Source: Hungatella effluvii (GTDB lineage Bacteria > Bacillota > Clostridia > Lachnospirales > Lachnospiraceae). Taken from it: a stretch of DNA of 64,000 nucleotides. A program made the position numbers and the translations under genes. Below the pieces are notes generated by a model. It did no database searches. It worked only from the letters and a program-made list of their open reading frames with translations, and was not told the DNA's origin. The DNA lies in contig NZ_QJKD01000019.1 in the NCBI RefSeq assembly GCF_003201875.1, forward strand, positions 1 through 64,000. The letters are read 5' to 3'. This document shows positions 1 to 8,749 of this stretch, piece after piece; positions within the stretch are counted from its first letter, which is position 1; each line of letters starts with the position of its first letter.

Positions 1-67
1 CATTCGTATAGGATTTGGTAATGTAAAAGGATTCTGAGTTTTTTGATCTGGATGTAGTAACCCGCAT
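1..67 (-). CDS. IS1634-family transposase, N-terminal fragment cut by window edge
   Basis: The minus strand opens with an ATG at 65-67 preceded by GAGGTGA at 74-80. The 22 readable codons begin MRVTTSRSKNSESFYITKSY, which I recognise as the usual N-terminus of IS1634-type DDE transposases of Clostridia; the rest lies beyond the left edge. An extended -10 (TGC then TATAAT on the minus strand, 87-92) sits just upstream. The transposase would catalyse cut-and-paste movement of its own element. The inverted-repeat end of the element should lie somewhere between about 95 and 340, but I could not define it. Only the N-terminus is visible, so whether the gene is intact cannot be told. Confidence 0.65.
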   Translation of the reverse strand, partial: MRVTTSRSKNSESFYITKSYTN

Positions 68-86
68 AAATAATCACCTCAACACC

Positions 87-92
87 ATTATA
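87..92 (-). promoter_or_regulatory. Extended -10 of the transposase gene
   Basis: The minus strand reads TGCTATAAT, with TATAAT at 87-92, about 20 nt before the start codon. No good -35 was found at the normal distance. The remaining bases up to 343 are AT-rich and hold a small hairpin (AAGCC/GGCTT near 152-166) and no convincing gene. Confidence 0.4.
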
Positions 93-343
93 GCATATAT
101 CACTAAATATTACTATATAATAAAACTAAAAAGTTGACAAAAAAATAAGCCTACAATAAGGCTTTGCAGCACTTTTAGATTGATTGATGTGTCAAACGCC
201 CGCGTCAGGGCCAGTTCGGCCATAATTTTCCATCACTGATTTTGGATACACCGCAAACAAAATATCTGACTCAAAGGGGGAATGTCTGTGAATGCCTGTT
301 GATACCTGACGCATTTTTGATTATAATAACAGGAGAGGAATCG

Positions 344-1216
344 ATGAAGAAAAAAGCTTTACAGTGGCATCCTGCTTTCCAGGCCGCCTTACAGATTGAG
401 TTTATGGTTGAGCCCTGCCAGCTGGAATTTCTGAAAGAATTCAATCTGACCGAAAAACCGCTTCAGATTGATACCCTTGTGATCAAACCGGAGCCGGATA
501 AAATTCTTTCTAAAAGTATTGGTCATATTTTCCGGAAGTACAATATTATTGAATATAAGAATCCGGAAGATTATTTCAGCATCAACGATTACTTCAGGGT
601 AACAGGGTACACCTGCATTTATCAGTCCAACACGGAAAAAGAACGGGAAATTCCTCCAGAGGAGCTTACCATCTCACTGGCTGTCAGCCACTATCCCAGG
701 AAGCTGGCCGCATTTTTAAAGGATCTCTATCATGCGGACATCTTTCAAAAATATCCTGGAATCTACTATGTGACGGGACTCATGTTCCCGCTGCAGATTC
801 TGATTCTCCCCAGGCTTTCCAGAGAAGAGTTCACCTGGCTGAGCCGTCTTCGGACGAACCTGAGCCTTCAGGAGGACATCGAACCGCTTGCCAAAGCCTA
901 TGCAGGGAAAGAAAAGAACCCGCTCTACGAGGCGGCCATGGATTTCATTGTACGTGCAAACTGGAAAAAATATAAGGAGGGACGCGACATGTGTAACGCA
1001 TTGGAAGAATTATTTGCAGACAAACTGGAGGAACGGGAAAAGCGCGGCGTGGAACAGGGTATGGAAAGGGGCATAGAACAGGGCATCCGTGCATTCATCC
1101 TGGACCATATAGAAGAAGGCACACCCCAAAACATAATCCTTCAGAAGCTGGAAAAATGTTTTTCCCTTTCGCCGGAGCAGGCAGAGGGATACTTCTGCCG
1201 TTTCCGGGAATGCTGA
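344..1216 (+). CDS. Rpn/PD-(D/E)XK nuclease-family protein
   Basis: A 290-residue protein. The ATG at 344 is chosen because AGGAGAGGAA lies at 331-340; an in-frame ATG at 242 has no ribosome site and its extension is not family-like. Residues near 40-75 carry IDTLVIKP followed by NIIEYKNPEDYF, matching the D...ExK core of the PD-(D/E)XK fold found in Rpn (recombination-promoting nuclease) and related transposase-like proteins. The C-terminus has the EQGMERGIEQGI repeat that is common in these clostridial proteins. Rpn proteins are DNA endonucleases linked to RecA-independent transfer and some to phage defence; that role here is inference. It sits next to a transposase fragment and ends in a shared terminator with the convergent lacZ. 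Confidence 0.6.
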   Translation: MKKKALQWHPAFQAALQIEFMVEPCQLEFLKEFNLTEKPLQIDTLVIKPEPDKILSKSIGHIFRKYNIIEYKNPEDYFSINDYFRVTGYTCIYQSNTEKEREIPPEELTISLAVSHYPRKLAAFLKDLYHADIFQKYPGIYYVTGLMFPLQILILPRLSREEFTWLSRLRTNLSLQEDIEPLAKAYAGKEKNPLYEAAMDFIVRANWKKYKEGRDMCNALEELFADKLEEREKRGVEQGMERGIEQGIRAFILDHIEEGTPQNIILQKLEKCFSLSPEQAEGYFCRFREC

Positions 1217-1224
1217 TTTGAAAA

Positions 1225-1259
1225 GAATGCCGATACGGTCTGGGACCGTACCGGCATTC
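1225..1259. terminator. Bidirectional terminator hairpin
   Basis: GAATGCCGATACGGTC pairs with GACCGTACCGGCATTC, one mismatch, three-base loop. AAAA at 1221-1224 gives a U-run for the minus strand, so it serves best as the lacZ terminator, and it lies between two convergent genes. Confidence 0.7.
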
Positions 1260-1264
1260 ACATT

Positions 1265-4200
1265 TTACTCCGCTTTCACCTCCGGAATCAAGCTGATTCC
1301 AAAGGAAAACTCTTCTTCAGCCAACCGATACTTTTCAATCAGTCTCGGTCCGCAGCTGTTGGAACCGATGCCATTCATCCGGTAATCGAGACACAGCACC
1401 GTATAAGGCGAACGGACCAGTTCGTAATTATGGTCTTTTTCCGTCAGTTCCTCCTGGGTATACATGGAAGCGTTAAAGGAGAAGGTCTTATCTCCCGCTG
1501 CCGTCAAACCGGCTCTCCGGCCAGCCAGCGATACGAAATCGCAGTCATCGTGGCTTCCGTTTTCCTGCGGACGGATATAGTCCTCATGAAGCTCTGTCAC
1601 ATGAGCCGTAAATGTCCCGTGGCTGGACGCCCTTCTCTTGTCACAGTAACTCTCCACCGGCCCCAGTCCGTAGTAGGTGACGTCCTCCATGTCCTTCGGC
1701 AGGAATAAGCGGAGGCCAAATCTCGGAAGCTCCGGCAGCTCGGTGTCGCGCTTTACGTTTAAGTTCACATCCACTCTTCCGTCTGCTCCGATCAGCCACT
1801 CTGCCTCCATATTTAAAATCCTCTGGATAACCGGTGAGAGGATCGCAAGTACCGAATGGATACGCACGCCTTCCGCTGTGACAGAGTAATCCGTCTGATA
1901 CGCCCTCGAATACGTGATATCGTAATGGGCCTTCTGCCATTTCAGTTTGATGTAGCGGTCATTATCCGTAGGCGCCCGCCATATGTTGTATTCCACAGGC
2001 CGTTCCAGGAGGCGGCACTGGTTGACATTCATCTCTTCCAGAACGCCGGTCAGTTTATTGTAAACGTGAGCAAAATTCGGTCCAGACACAAAGAGACGGC
2101 GGTCGTCTTCTTTTATCGTGAACGAGCTGGACTGATTCCTGTCCGCACACGCCTTGCCGCACCGTTCCAGCATGCGCAGGACGGTCTGGTTTCTTCCGTC
2201 TTCGTTCTTCAGCAGAATTTCATCGAATCCCAGCTCTGTCCCGGCCTCCGTCAGTCTCGTGCTCTCTCTGCGGATATAGCGGAGCTTTAAGAAACATTTT
2301 CCCGCTTCCGGCACTTGAAAGTCCAGGCGGACGGCTGCTTCCCTGTGAGGCAGAATATCCGGCATTGCAGCCCCCTCCAGCACGCCGTCTGCGATGCACG
2401 CTCCATCACACGTCACTTCCCATGCAACAGACGCATACTCCTTTAAATTGGTAAAATCCAGATAGTTATGGATTACGGCTTCCCGTGTCTCCTGACAGAA
2501 GGAAACGACTCTCGCCGGGCGGTTCACATTTTTCAGTTCCTTAAGACCCGTATGAGGCGTTCTGTCCGGATAGACCAGTCCATCCATACAGAAATTACTG
2601 TCGTGAGGATATTCTTTATGGTCTCCGCCGTAGAGATACATCGGGCGTCCCTCCAGGGTTCTTCCCTGGTAAATTCCGTGATCGCACCACTCCCATACAA
2701 ATCCGCCGCAGAGGCCGTCATACTGCTCGATCACTTCGAAATAATCCTCGAGGTCTCCAGGCCCGTTGCCCATGGCATGGCAGTATTCGCACATGACGAA
2801 CGGCTTCTTCGGATTCTCCGCAAAATACGTGTGAATGTCCTCCAGAGGCGGATACATCCGGCTGTATAAGTCAATGTTGGAAAAATCGTACGTTTTTTTG
2901 CTGTCTCTGTAGCGGGCGCTCTCATAGTGAGTCAGTCTCGTGGAATCAAATGCTTTCGTCCATGCTAAAGCAGCCTCAAAGGTGCAGCCGTAGGCGCATT
3001 CATTTCCCATGGACCAGATGAGGACACAGGGGCGGTTCTTATCGCGTTCCACCAGACGTTTTGCCCGGTCCACCGTAGCCTCTGTAAATGCAGGGTTATC
3101 GGAAATCGCGTGGTTCCAGCGCTCTCTCCATCCGGCCTCGTGGTCCTCTTCCATGTAAATATCGTTGGTTCCGTGGCTCTCATTATCCGCCTCGTCGATC
3201 ACATAGAAGCCAAGCTCGTCGCAGAGCTGGTAAAACTGCGGGGCGTTAGGGTAATGGCTGGTGCGGATCGCGTTGACGTTATGCTGCTTCATCACCTGGA
3301 AATCCTTCTTCATCTGATCCAGGCTGATCACAAAGCCGGTGACCGGATCGCTGTCGTGGCGGTTTACACCGCGGAACTTGATCTTCGTTCCATTGACCAG
3401 TACGACGCCGTCCTTTACTTCGATCTCCCGGATTCCAAGGCGGTCTGTGATGACCTCCTTGCCGCACTCGTATACCACCGTGTAAAGATAAGGCTGTTCC
3501 GCATTCCACAGAACCGGACGCTCTACCGTAAGGGATAATCCAGCTTCTCCCGGTACACCTTCCGCCGACGCGGCCAGATTTCCTTCCTGATCGTATACCG
3601 AGCATTTGACTGGCATCTTCTGATCGAAGAAGGAAAATGTCACATCGATCTGCGCCTGCTGCTCACCAATCTGCGTTTTCAGGAAGTAATCAAAGATGCC
3701 CTGTTCCGGCCTCTTTAACAGATAGACATCCCGGAAAATACCGCTCATGCGGAATTTGTCCTGGTCCTCTAAATAGCTTCCGTCACACCATTTTAAGACG
3801 AGAACCGCAAGCTTATTTTCGCCTGCCCGGATATAAGGAGTTACATCAAATTCGCTGGTAGAGTGGGACACCTGGCTGTAGCCCACATAGCTTCCGTTCA
3901 GCCATACGTAGTAACAGGAATCCACGCCTTCAAAATTCAAAAACGCCTTCGGCGCCGCCCCGCCCGGCTCATAGACAAAATGATGGATATATGCTCCGCA
4001 TGGATTTTCCTCGGGAACGTAAGGCGGGTCCATGGGGAACGGGTATCTCGTGTTCGTATACTGATGACCGTCAAAACCGTAATTCTGCCAGCAGCCCGGC
4101 ACCGGAATCTCTTCGAAGCCCTCTTCCCCGTATCCTTCCTGGTAAAATTCATCCTTTAAATCGTAAATACTGTCAAAATACCGGAAACCCCACATTCCGT

Positions 4201-4342
4201 TCAACAGCTGAAAGCGTCCGGAATGCTCCCTGTTTTCCACCAGATCGTCAAACCGTTCTTCCGCCGGAATGTAATAGGATCGGTTTGCCACCGTATTCTC
4301 ATGCAGCACATGCAGATTTTCGTAATGTCTCGGTATTATCAT
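1265..4342 (-). CDS. lacZ: Beta-galactosidase, GH2 (LacZ type)
   Basis: A 1025-residue protein, the usual length for LacZ-type GH2 enzymes, which cleave terminal beta-galactosides such as lactose in the cytoplasm (no signal peptide seen). Order of parts: sugar-binding jelly roll in the first 210 residues, Ig-like sandwich, TIM barrel from about 315 with NAIRTSHYPN, acid/base Glu448 in WSMGNECAYG, nucleophile Glu519 in PFVMCEYCHAMG, then a second sandwich and the C-terminal small-chain domain (about 750-1015) with VTYYGLGPVESYCDKR. The ribosome site GAGGAGG lies at 4354-4360. It is divergent from an AraC-type regulator 144 bp away, which probably controls it. No sugar transporter is next to it. 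Confidence 0.93.
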   Translation of the reverse strand: MIIPRHYENLHVLHENTVANRSYYIPAEERFDDLVENREHSGRFQLLNGMWGFRYFDSIYDLKDEFYQEGYGEEGFEEIPVPGCWQNYGFDGHQYTNTRYPFPMDPPYVPEENPCGAYIHHFVYEPGGAAPKAFLNFEGVDSCYYVWLNGSYVGYSQVSHSTSEFDVTPYIRAGENKLAVLVLKWCDGSYLEDQDKFRMSGIFRDVYLLKRPEQGIFDYFLKTQIGEQQAQIDVTFSFFDQKMPVKCSVYDQEGNLAASAEGVPGEAGLSLTVERPVLWNAEQPYLYTVVYECGKEVITDRLGIREIEVKDGVVLVNGTKIKFRGVNRHDSDPVTGFVISLDQMKKDFQVMKQHNVNAIRTSHYPNAPQFYQLCDELGFYVIDEADNESHGTNDIYMEEDHEAGWRERWNHAISDNPAFTEATVDRAKRLVERDKNRPCVLIWSMGNECAYGCTFEAALAWTKAFDSTRLTHYESARYRDSKKTYDFSNIDLYSRMYPPLEDIHTYFAENPKKPFVMCEYCHAMGNGPGDLEDYFEVIEQYDGLCGGFVWEWCDHGIYQGRTLEGRPMYLYGGDHKEYPHDSNFCMDGLVYPDRTPHTGLKELKNVNRPARVVSFCQETREAVIHNYLDFTNLKEYASVAWEVTCDGACIADGVLEGAAMPDILPHREAAVRLDFQVPEAGKCFLKLRYIRRESTRLTEAGTELGFDEILLKNEDGRNQTVLRMLERCGKACADRNQSSSFTIKEDDRRLFVSGPNFAHVYNKLTGVLEEMNVNQCRLLERPVEYNIWRAPTDNDRYIKLKWQKAHYDITYSRAYQTDYSVTAEGVRIHSVLAILSPVIQRILNMEAEWLIGADGRVDVNLNVKRDTELPELPRFGLRLFLPKDMEDVTYYGLGPVESYCDKRRASSHGTFTAHVTELHEDYIRPQENGSHDDCDFVSLAGRRAGLTAAGDKTFSFNASMYTQEELTEKDHNYELVRSPYTVLCLDYRMNGIGSNSCGPRLIEKYRLAEEEFSFGISLIPEVKAE

Positions 4343-4376
4343 GGATTTTCAATCCTCCTCTTTCATTCTTTCCTTT

Positions 4377-4382
4377 ATTATA
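4377..4382 (-). promoter_or_regulatory. lacZ -10 box
   Basis: A perfect minus-strand TATAAT lies 34 bp upstream of the lacZ start. The matching -35 position (about 4399-4405) reads only TGGATT, which would suit an activator-dependent promoter served by the divergent AraC protein. Confidence 0.5.
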
Positions 4383-4413
4383 AAATAGCGGGCTGAAAAA
4401 TCCATATCCTTCG

Positions 4414-4443
4414 TTAGACAAAACATGCACAAAATGATACAAT
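4414..4443 (+). promoter_or_regulatory. Promoter of the AraC-family gene
   Basis: TTAGAC (4414-4419), an 18-bp spacer, then TACAAT (4438-4443). The ribosome site AAAGGAGAA follows at 4471-4479. Confidence 0.55.
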
Positions 4444-4486
4444 CATAGAATAGAAGGTATTGCAGACCTGAAAGGAGAATCAAGCC

Positions 4487-5338
4487 ATGTATACGAATAC
4501 GGGATATCTGGACATATCCGACGCGGAACTGGAAGATAATACGATCCCCCTGCGGATCAACTGCTGCGGAGTCTACCGCCTGCTGACCCGCGTCTCCATG
4601 ACCACCATCAGGGCCACAGGCCGGCCCGATTACCAGCTTCTCTATATCGCCTCAGGCAAAGCCGAATTTGTCTTAAACGGTGAGGCAGTCACCATTCCCG
4701 CCGGGAGCATGGTTTTATACGGGCCGGGAGAATATCAGCAGTATACGTATCTCCTGGAGGACAGGCCGGAGGTCTTCTGGGTCCATTTCACGGGATATGA
4801 GGCGGCGGGGCTTCTCTCCAGCACCGGCCTGAGTCTGGAAGGCCGCCGCATTCTGCGCACCGGATGTGTCTCCCGCTACCAGGAGCTCTTTCTCTCCATG
4901 ATCCGGGAGCTGCAGCTGCCGCGCCCCTTAAGCGGTGATTTCTCCTCGCTGTATTTTAAACAGCTTCTTCTGACCGTACAGCGCCAGATCGCAGAGGGCG
5001 GAAAGAATAAACCGCAGATCCAAAAAGAAATGGAGCACGCGGTCCAGTTCTTTCATGAAAATTTTTCTGCGGACATCGATATTTCCAATTACGCGGCCAG
5101 CCTTCATATGAGTACCTGCTGGTTTATCCGGAGCTTTAAGCAGTACGTGGGCGTGCCGCCCTGTAAATATCTGACTTCCATCCGGATTAATAAGGCGAAG
5201 GAGCTCTTAGAAAGCACCGACTGCCCGGTCAGCGAGATCGGTTCCATCATCGGCTACGAAAATCCGCTGTATTTCAGCAGAATATTTAAAAAACAGACAG
5301 GACTTTCACCGGCTGCTTACCGGAAAGTCCTGCCATAA
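4487..5338 (+). CDS. AraC-family transcriptional regulator
   Basis: 283 residues. The first 160 form a cupin-like sensor domain (IASGKAEFVLNGEAVTIPAG, then GPGEYQQYTYL), and the last 100 hold the two helix-turn-helix motifs of AraC/XylS proteins: SNYAASLHMSTCWFIRSFKQ and ISEIGSIIGY-like VSEIGSIIGYENPLYFSRIF, ending LSPAAYRKVLP. Such proteins bind a sugar and recruit RNA polymerase. The gene is divergent from lacZ with only 144 bp between, so control of lacZ by a galactoside-related ligand is the natural inference. The start is fixed by AAAGGAGAA eight bases upstream. Confidence 0.88.
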   Translation: MYTNTGYLDISDAELEDNTIPLRINCCGVYRLLTRVSMTTIRATGRPDYQLLYIASGKAEFVLNGEAVTIPAGSMVLYGPGEYQQYTYLLEDRPEVFWVHFTGYEAAGLLSSTGLSLEGRRILRTGCVSRYQELFLSMIRELQLPRPLSGDFSSLYFKQLLLTVQRQIAEGGKNKPQIQKEMEHAVQFFHENFSADIDISNYAASLHMSTCWFIRSFKQYVGVPPCKYLTSIRINKAKELLESTDCPVSEIGSIIGYENPLYFSRIFKKQTGLSPAAYRKVLP

Positions 5339-5342
5339 CAGA

Positions 5343-5393
5343 GCCGCATCAGGGAAAGCTCCCCGTTATAGGGTACGGGGAAGCGGATGCGGC
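5343..5393 (+). terminator. Hairpin after the AraC gene
   Basis: GCCGCATC (5343-5350) pairs with GATGCGGC (5386-5393), and an inner stem CCCCGT/ACGGGG lies between. There is no clear U-run, so it may be a weak or processed end. Confidence 0.45.
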
Positions 5394-5488
5394 CTCCTCA
5401 GTCTTTTCCCTGACATCTTTATGATTTTATGACGCGCCCTGAAGCGCGGCGGAAAATATTTTCAAACACGCTCCCGGGCAAAACAGCT

Positions 5489-7354
5489 TTAGCACTCTAT
5501 GGATACTCCGCACGGATACTTGGTATCGTCGATCACAACAAAAACTTCGTACGTTCCCTTCATTCCCGCCTTGTTCACATTGGTCTTCGTCACACGCTCA
5601 TCGGACTCCAGGAACGTTCCGCAGCACATGGCCTTGTGGGAAACCGCTGTGGTGGAAATATAGTAACGGTGTTTCTCTTCGCCCTGCTCCAGCATGAGCA
5701 TAACCAGCTGGCCCTTCTCGAATTTTGCATGGAAGGTGAAACGGTCGTCCTCATCCTCGATTCTCGCCTCATAGCGGTCCGGAATCAGTTCGCTGCTTAC
5801 CGGAGCCGGGATATCTGTGTCAAATTCCTTCGTGATGCCCATTTCGCCCAGCACGGAGCCCTCGCCCAGCTCTAAATTGCCCTGGTCCGCATACAGCTTC
5901 ATCTTCTCAGCTCTGTAGTAATTGCCCTTGGTATGCAGCTCCAGCATCTTCCTGTCGTCGCAGAGCTCCACGGTTGTAGCGAAGAGCGTGCCGCCCATGT
6001 TCTGCTCCAGCGCGCCCAGGGACTCGGATATCTCGCCGTCCTTATTGTAGGCGCTTCCTCCGGAATGAACCATGTAATGGCCTTCATTATAGTATTCTAC
6101 GTTGCAGATATAGGGGGAGAAGAACCTGGCGCCGCGGTCTTTTCCGTACTGCCAGATCTGCTCGATCGTCATATCCTTCGTATTAATCCTGTAACGCACG
6201 CCTCGGGAATAATTATTCTTCGCCGCGCGGTAGTTCTCCTTTATCTTGGATCCCCAGTGGTGGTTGTCAAAGCACATGACATCGCCGTCCGGGGTGATCA
6301 GGCACGCGTGCTGCTCATACTGCCACTCGAAGTCGGTTCCTACAGGCTTGAAGAAATAGCGGTCCACCCACTCCTGCGGCCATCCTTCCGGATCGGACAG
6401 GATCCAGTTAAGCTTTCCGGTCTCAAAATCGATGTTGACGATGGAATCCATATGTCTTCCGGAAAATGTCAGGCTGTGGCTCTTCTCATCGTACCACACC
6501 GCGTTGTTGTGGAACCAGTCCTTCTCCGACCAGCTGCCGCTCTTTCCCAGTCCGGGCTCCAGGAAATTCTTATAATCCCAGGTCTTTAAAATATCACCCG
6601 TTTCCCTGTCAATCAGCACGCACATATCTTCCACGGTACCCGATGTCAGATCCTCGGTCAGGCAGAGAAGGCTGCCGTCCGGCATCTCAAACGCATCATG
6701 GTGAGAGCCGCCAGGCAGACGGTACTCGTGGTAAATCTTGCCGCAGGCACTGGTCTCATACATGCCGGACATATAATACGGCATCTGCACGAGACGGTCC
6801 GTACCCATGAGAATATGGCCGTTTTTCAGCCGTTTCATATCGAATACGCATTTGATGTTCAGGCACCATCTGATATCTCCCGCATAATCAACAGCCACCG
6901 CCAGCTCCGCCCCCGACGGAGATAAGAAAATGCAGTCGTCCTGTAAGTATTCCGGCGTCGTATCCATGGACTCAACTGGTGAATTTCCTTCAAATACATC
7001 CGGCACCTCGATCTCTACCGTATGTACTTTTCCACGGTATTCCCGCACCTCCACCCGGTTTACGTGTCCGGAATAAAGGCCTACCACCGGCAGGACATGC
7101 TCTTTCGCCCTTGGAAATGTATGTGTGATATTGCCTTCCTTTGCTTTTCCAAATACAGTCACTGTAACGGCGGTCTCTTCCTCTGTGTAAAAGGAGATTA
7201 CCGCGGAAAGCGGATTAATCAGATAGAGATTGTACGATACCAGCGGATTGTCAATGGTATACGCTCCGGAACGGAGTTCCTTTAACATTGCTTCCTCCGC
7301 TCTGGCCTGTTTTTTAATCATGTGTTCTTCAAATGAGTATACTGCACCTGCCAT
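5489..7354 (-). CDS. Arylsulfate sulfotransferase (PAPS-independent)
   Basis: 621 residues of the ArylS-transferase family, which moves sulfate from one phenol ester to another phenol without PAPS. The ATG at 7352-7354 is chosen because GAAGGAGAAG lies just before it; a longer TTG-initiated frame from 7402 would overlap promoter-like sequence (TTATAC). Family features: an N-terminal beta domain (about 1-140), then a six-bladed propeller with GGSHHDAFEMPDGSLL, WFHNNAVWYDEKSHSLTFSG, RHMDSIVNIDFETG and EQHACLITPDGDVMCFDN. By comparison with Escherichia coli AssT, the last His is the likely sulfated catalytic residue and the other His and Arg residues bind sulfate (inference). Unlike the periplasmic Gram-negative enzyme, no signal peptide is present, so it probably acts in the cytoplasm. 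It would affect sulfated drugs, hormones or polyphenols in the gut. Confidence 0.82.
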   Translation of the reverse strand: MAGAVYSFEEHMIKKQARAEEAMLKELRSGAYTIDNPLVSYNLYLINPLSAVISFYTEEETAVTVTVFGKAKEGNITHTFPRAKEHVLPVVGLYSGHVNRVEVREYRGKVHTVEIEVPDVFEGNSPVESMDTTPEYLQDDCIFLSPSGAELAVAVDYAGDIRWCLNIKCVFDMKRLKNGHILMGTDRLVQMPYYMSGMYETSACGKIYHEYRLPGGSHHDAFEMPDGSLLCLTEDLTSGTVEDMCVLIDRETGDILKTWDYKNFLEPGLGKSGSWSEKDWFHNNAVWYDEKSHSLTFSGRHMDSIVNIDFETGKLNWILSDPEGWPQEWVDRYFFKPVGTDFEWQYEQHACLITPDGDVMCFDNHHWGSKIKENYRAAKNNYSRGVRYRINTKDMTIEQIWQYGKDRGARFFSPYICNVEYYNEGHYMVHSGGSAYNKDGEISESLGALEQNMGGTLFATTVELCDDRKMLELHTKGNYYRAEKMKLYADQGNLELGEGSVLGEMGITKEFDTDIPAPVSSELIPDRYEARIEDEDDRFTFHAKFEKGQLVMLMLEQGEEKHRYYISTTAVSHKAMCCGTFLESDERVTKTNVNKAGMKGTYEVFVVIDDTKYPCGVSIEC

Positions 7355-7470
7355 AAATTTTCTTCTCCTTCTTCCGGCGCCTGCCGGTTTTTCGTTTGAC
7401 AAAAGTATAACACACGGGGAGAAGGCAGGAAATTAGCCTTGACTATATTCTGGAAATTTTTTCTGTCCTC

Positions 7471-7866
7471 TTACTGTAACTTTAACACCTCTTCCGCAAT
7501 TTCCTGCGTATTTCCAATGAACTGTTTTACTTGCGGGAGCCAATAAAATGTTGATGTATTCTTATCGCACTTGAAATACGTATCGTCATGATGACACAGG
7601 TAAATTATTTTGTTCAGCGCGATTGCCATACCCAGTTCTATATGAGTTCCTCTGCCCTGGGGAGTTAAAATTATCACAACATCCGACTGCCTGATCCCCT
7701 CATATTCCTTTTCCCCGACAGACATCAGTGTCTCCGCGTCGTTTTCTTTCACCGGGCAGTACAATGCCCAGTCGAAGGTATGCTCCCATCCGGCATTTCT
7801 CAGCAGGCGTGAAAGGTCACGCACCTGTTCATAGTTAACAAGACTTGAAGCGATGTAGAATTTCAT
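7471..7866 (-). CDS. Nucleoside 2-deoxyribosyltransferase-like protein
   Basis: 131 residues. The opening MKFYIASSLVNYEQV, the SDVVIILTPQGRGTHIELGM motif near residues 69-88 and the length match the nucleoside 2-deoxyribosyltransferase / MazG-neighbour fold (Rossmann-like, PF05014 type), in which the Glu of the GTHIELGMA motif is the catalytic nucleophile. These enzymes swap or release bases from deoxynucleosides; many homologues have no tested substrate, so the exact reaction is open. The gene stands alone on the minus strand, downstream of the Crp/Fnr gene with 27 bp between, and could be cotranscribed with it. The start follows a GGGAGGG-like site (about 7873-7880). Confidence 0.7.
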   Translation of the reverse strand: MKFYIASSLVNYEQVRDLSRLLRNAGWEHTFDWALYCPVKENDAETLMSVGEKEYEGIRQSDVVIILTPQGRGTHIELGMAIALNKIIYLCHHDDTYFKCDKNTSTFYWLPQVKQFIGNTQEIAEEVLKLQ

Positions 7867-7893
7867 ATATCCCCTCCCGTTGTATAATTACTG

Positions 7894-8574
7894 TTATATA
7901 AGAGCTTTTAAGCGGGCCTCGTCGATGATAAGGATGCGGCCTTTTTCTTTTTTGATGATGCCGGCTTTTTTCAGGGCGGAGGAGAGTTTGGAGACGGTGA
8001 CCGGATGCATGCCCAAGTATTTGGCGATCTCAGCGTAGGTGAAGCCGTGGGGAACCGCACGGTACTGGCCCTCGCGGCTGCTGAAGGCGAGAAACCATTT
8101 ATAGAGACGCTTCGAGGCGCATTCCTCCTGGGTATCATGGAATTTGCGGACCAGGGTGACGTAGTTGCAGGTCACAGCCTCCATGATGTAAGAGAGAAAA
8201 CAGGAGTCTTCTTCCAGCAGAATCTCGAAGGTTCTCTCATCCAGACGGTAGAAGACACAGTCTGTCTTTGTGTCGATGCCGAACGGGATCTTTTCCTGTA
8301 AGCAGTCGTCTCCCGACAGCGTATGCTCTTCTCCGCGGATTTTTCTGTAGTGGCGCATCAGGGCCGGAGCAAAGCCAAGGAGATGGTCGTGGGGGAAATA
8401 GATGAAGTCTTTTTCTTCTCCATCCATGGTCAGGGAGGTCAGACTGGCAATTCCTTCCACCAGGTAATAAATATAAGAGTCGGACAGCCTGGGATTACAG
8501 ATCGATGTCTCCCTCTTTACTTCAATTCTCATACCGTAACGCTCAAAGTATTGTTTTACTCCGTTTTGATCCAT
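7894..8574 (-). CDS. Crp/Fnr-family transcriptional regulator
   Basis: 226 residues. An N-terminal cyclic-nucleotide-binding-like domain (about 10-130; YYLVEGIASLTSLTMDGEEK, then FIYFPHDHLLG) is followed by a winged helix whose recognition segment is YAEIAKYLGMHPVTVSKLSS (about 180-200). The N-terminal domain has no cysteine cluster of the FNR iron-sulfur type and lacks an obvious cAMP phosphate cassette (RxxxE..R..SA), so the effector is unknown. It is divergent from the DASS transporter at 8750; a palindrome overlaps that transporter's promoter, suggesting this regulator controls it. The start has GGGAGGA about ten bases upstream. Confidence 0.82.
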   Translation of the reverse strand: MDQNGVKQYFERYGMRIEVKRETSICNPRLSDSYIYYLVEGIASLTSLTMDGEEKDFIYFPHDHLLGFAPALMRHYRKIRGEEHTLSGDDCLQEKIPFGIDTKTDCVFYRLDERTFEILLEEDSCFLSYIMEAVTCNYVTLVRKFHDTQEECASKRLYKWFLAFSSREGQYRAVPHGFTYAEIAKYLGMHPVTVSKLSSALKKAGIIKKEKGRILIIDEARLKALI

Positions 8575-8683
8575 TTCACCGAAGTCCTCCCGTCAAATTG
8601 TCGCTTTTATCTCTGATTACTTCCTAATTATATCTTTTTACAAATATTGGAATAAAAATATAACCAAGACTATATTTTACTCT

Positions 8684-8712
8684 TTGTTAATATATTATCA
8701 TATTTCTATGAT
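8684..8712 (+). promoter_or_regulatory. Transporter promoter with overlapping palindrome
   Basis: TTGTTA (8684-8689), a 17-bp spacer, TATGAT (8707-8712). An inverted repeat ATCATA-TTTC-TATGAT (8697-8712) covers the spacer end and the -10, a position suited to a repressor or to regulator-controlled access. The divergent Crp/Fnr protein is the obvious candidate binder. Confidence 0.5.
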
Positions 8713-8749
8713 ATTTAAAACAGCAAAGAAAAACAATAGGGGGTTCACT

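Noticed and set aside
1856..2290. Plus-strand frame inside lacZ, and similar frames inside other genes
   Set aside because: Antisense shadows of strongly supported genes, without ribosome sites or recognisable domains.
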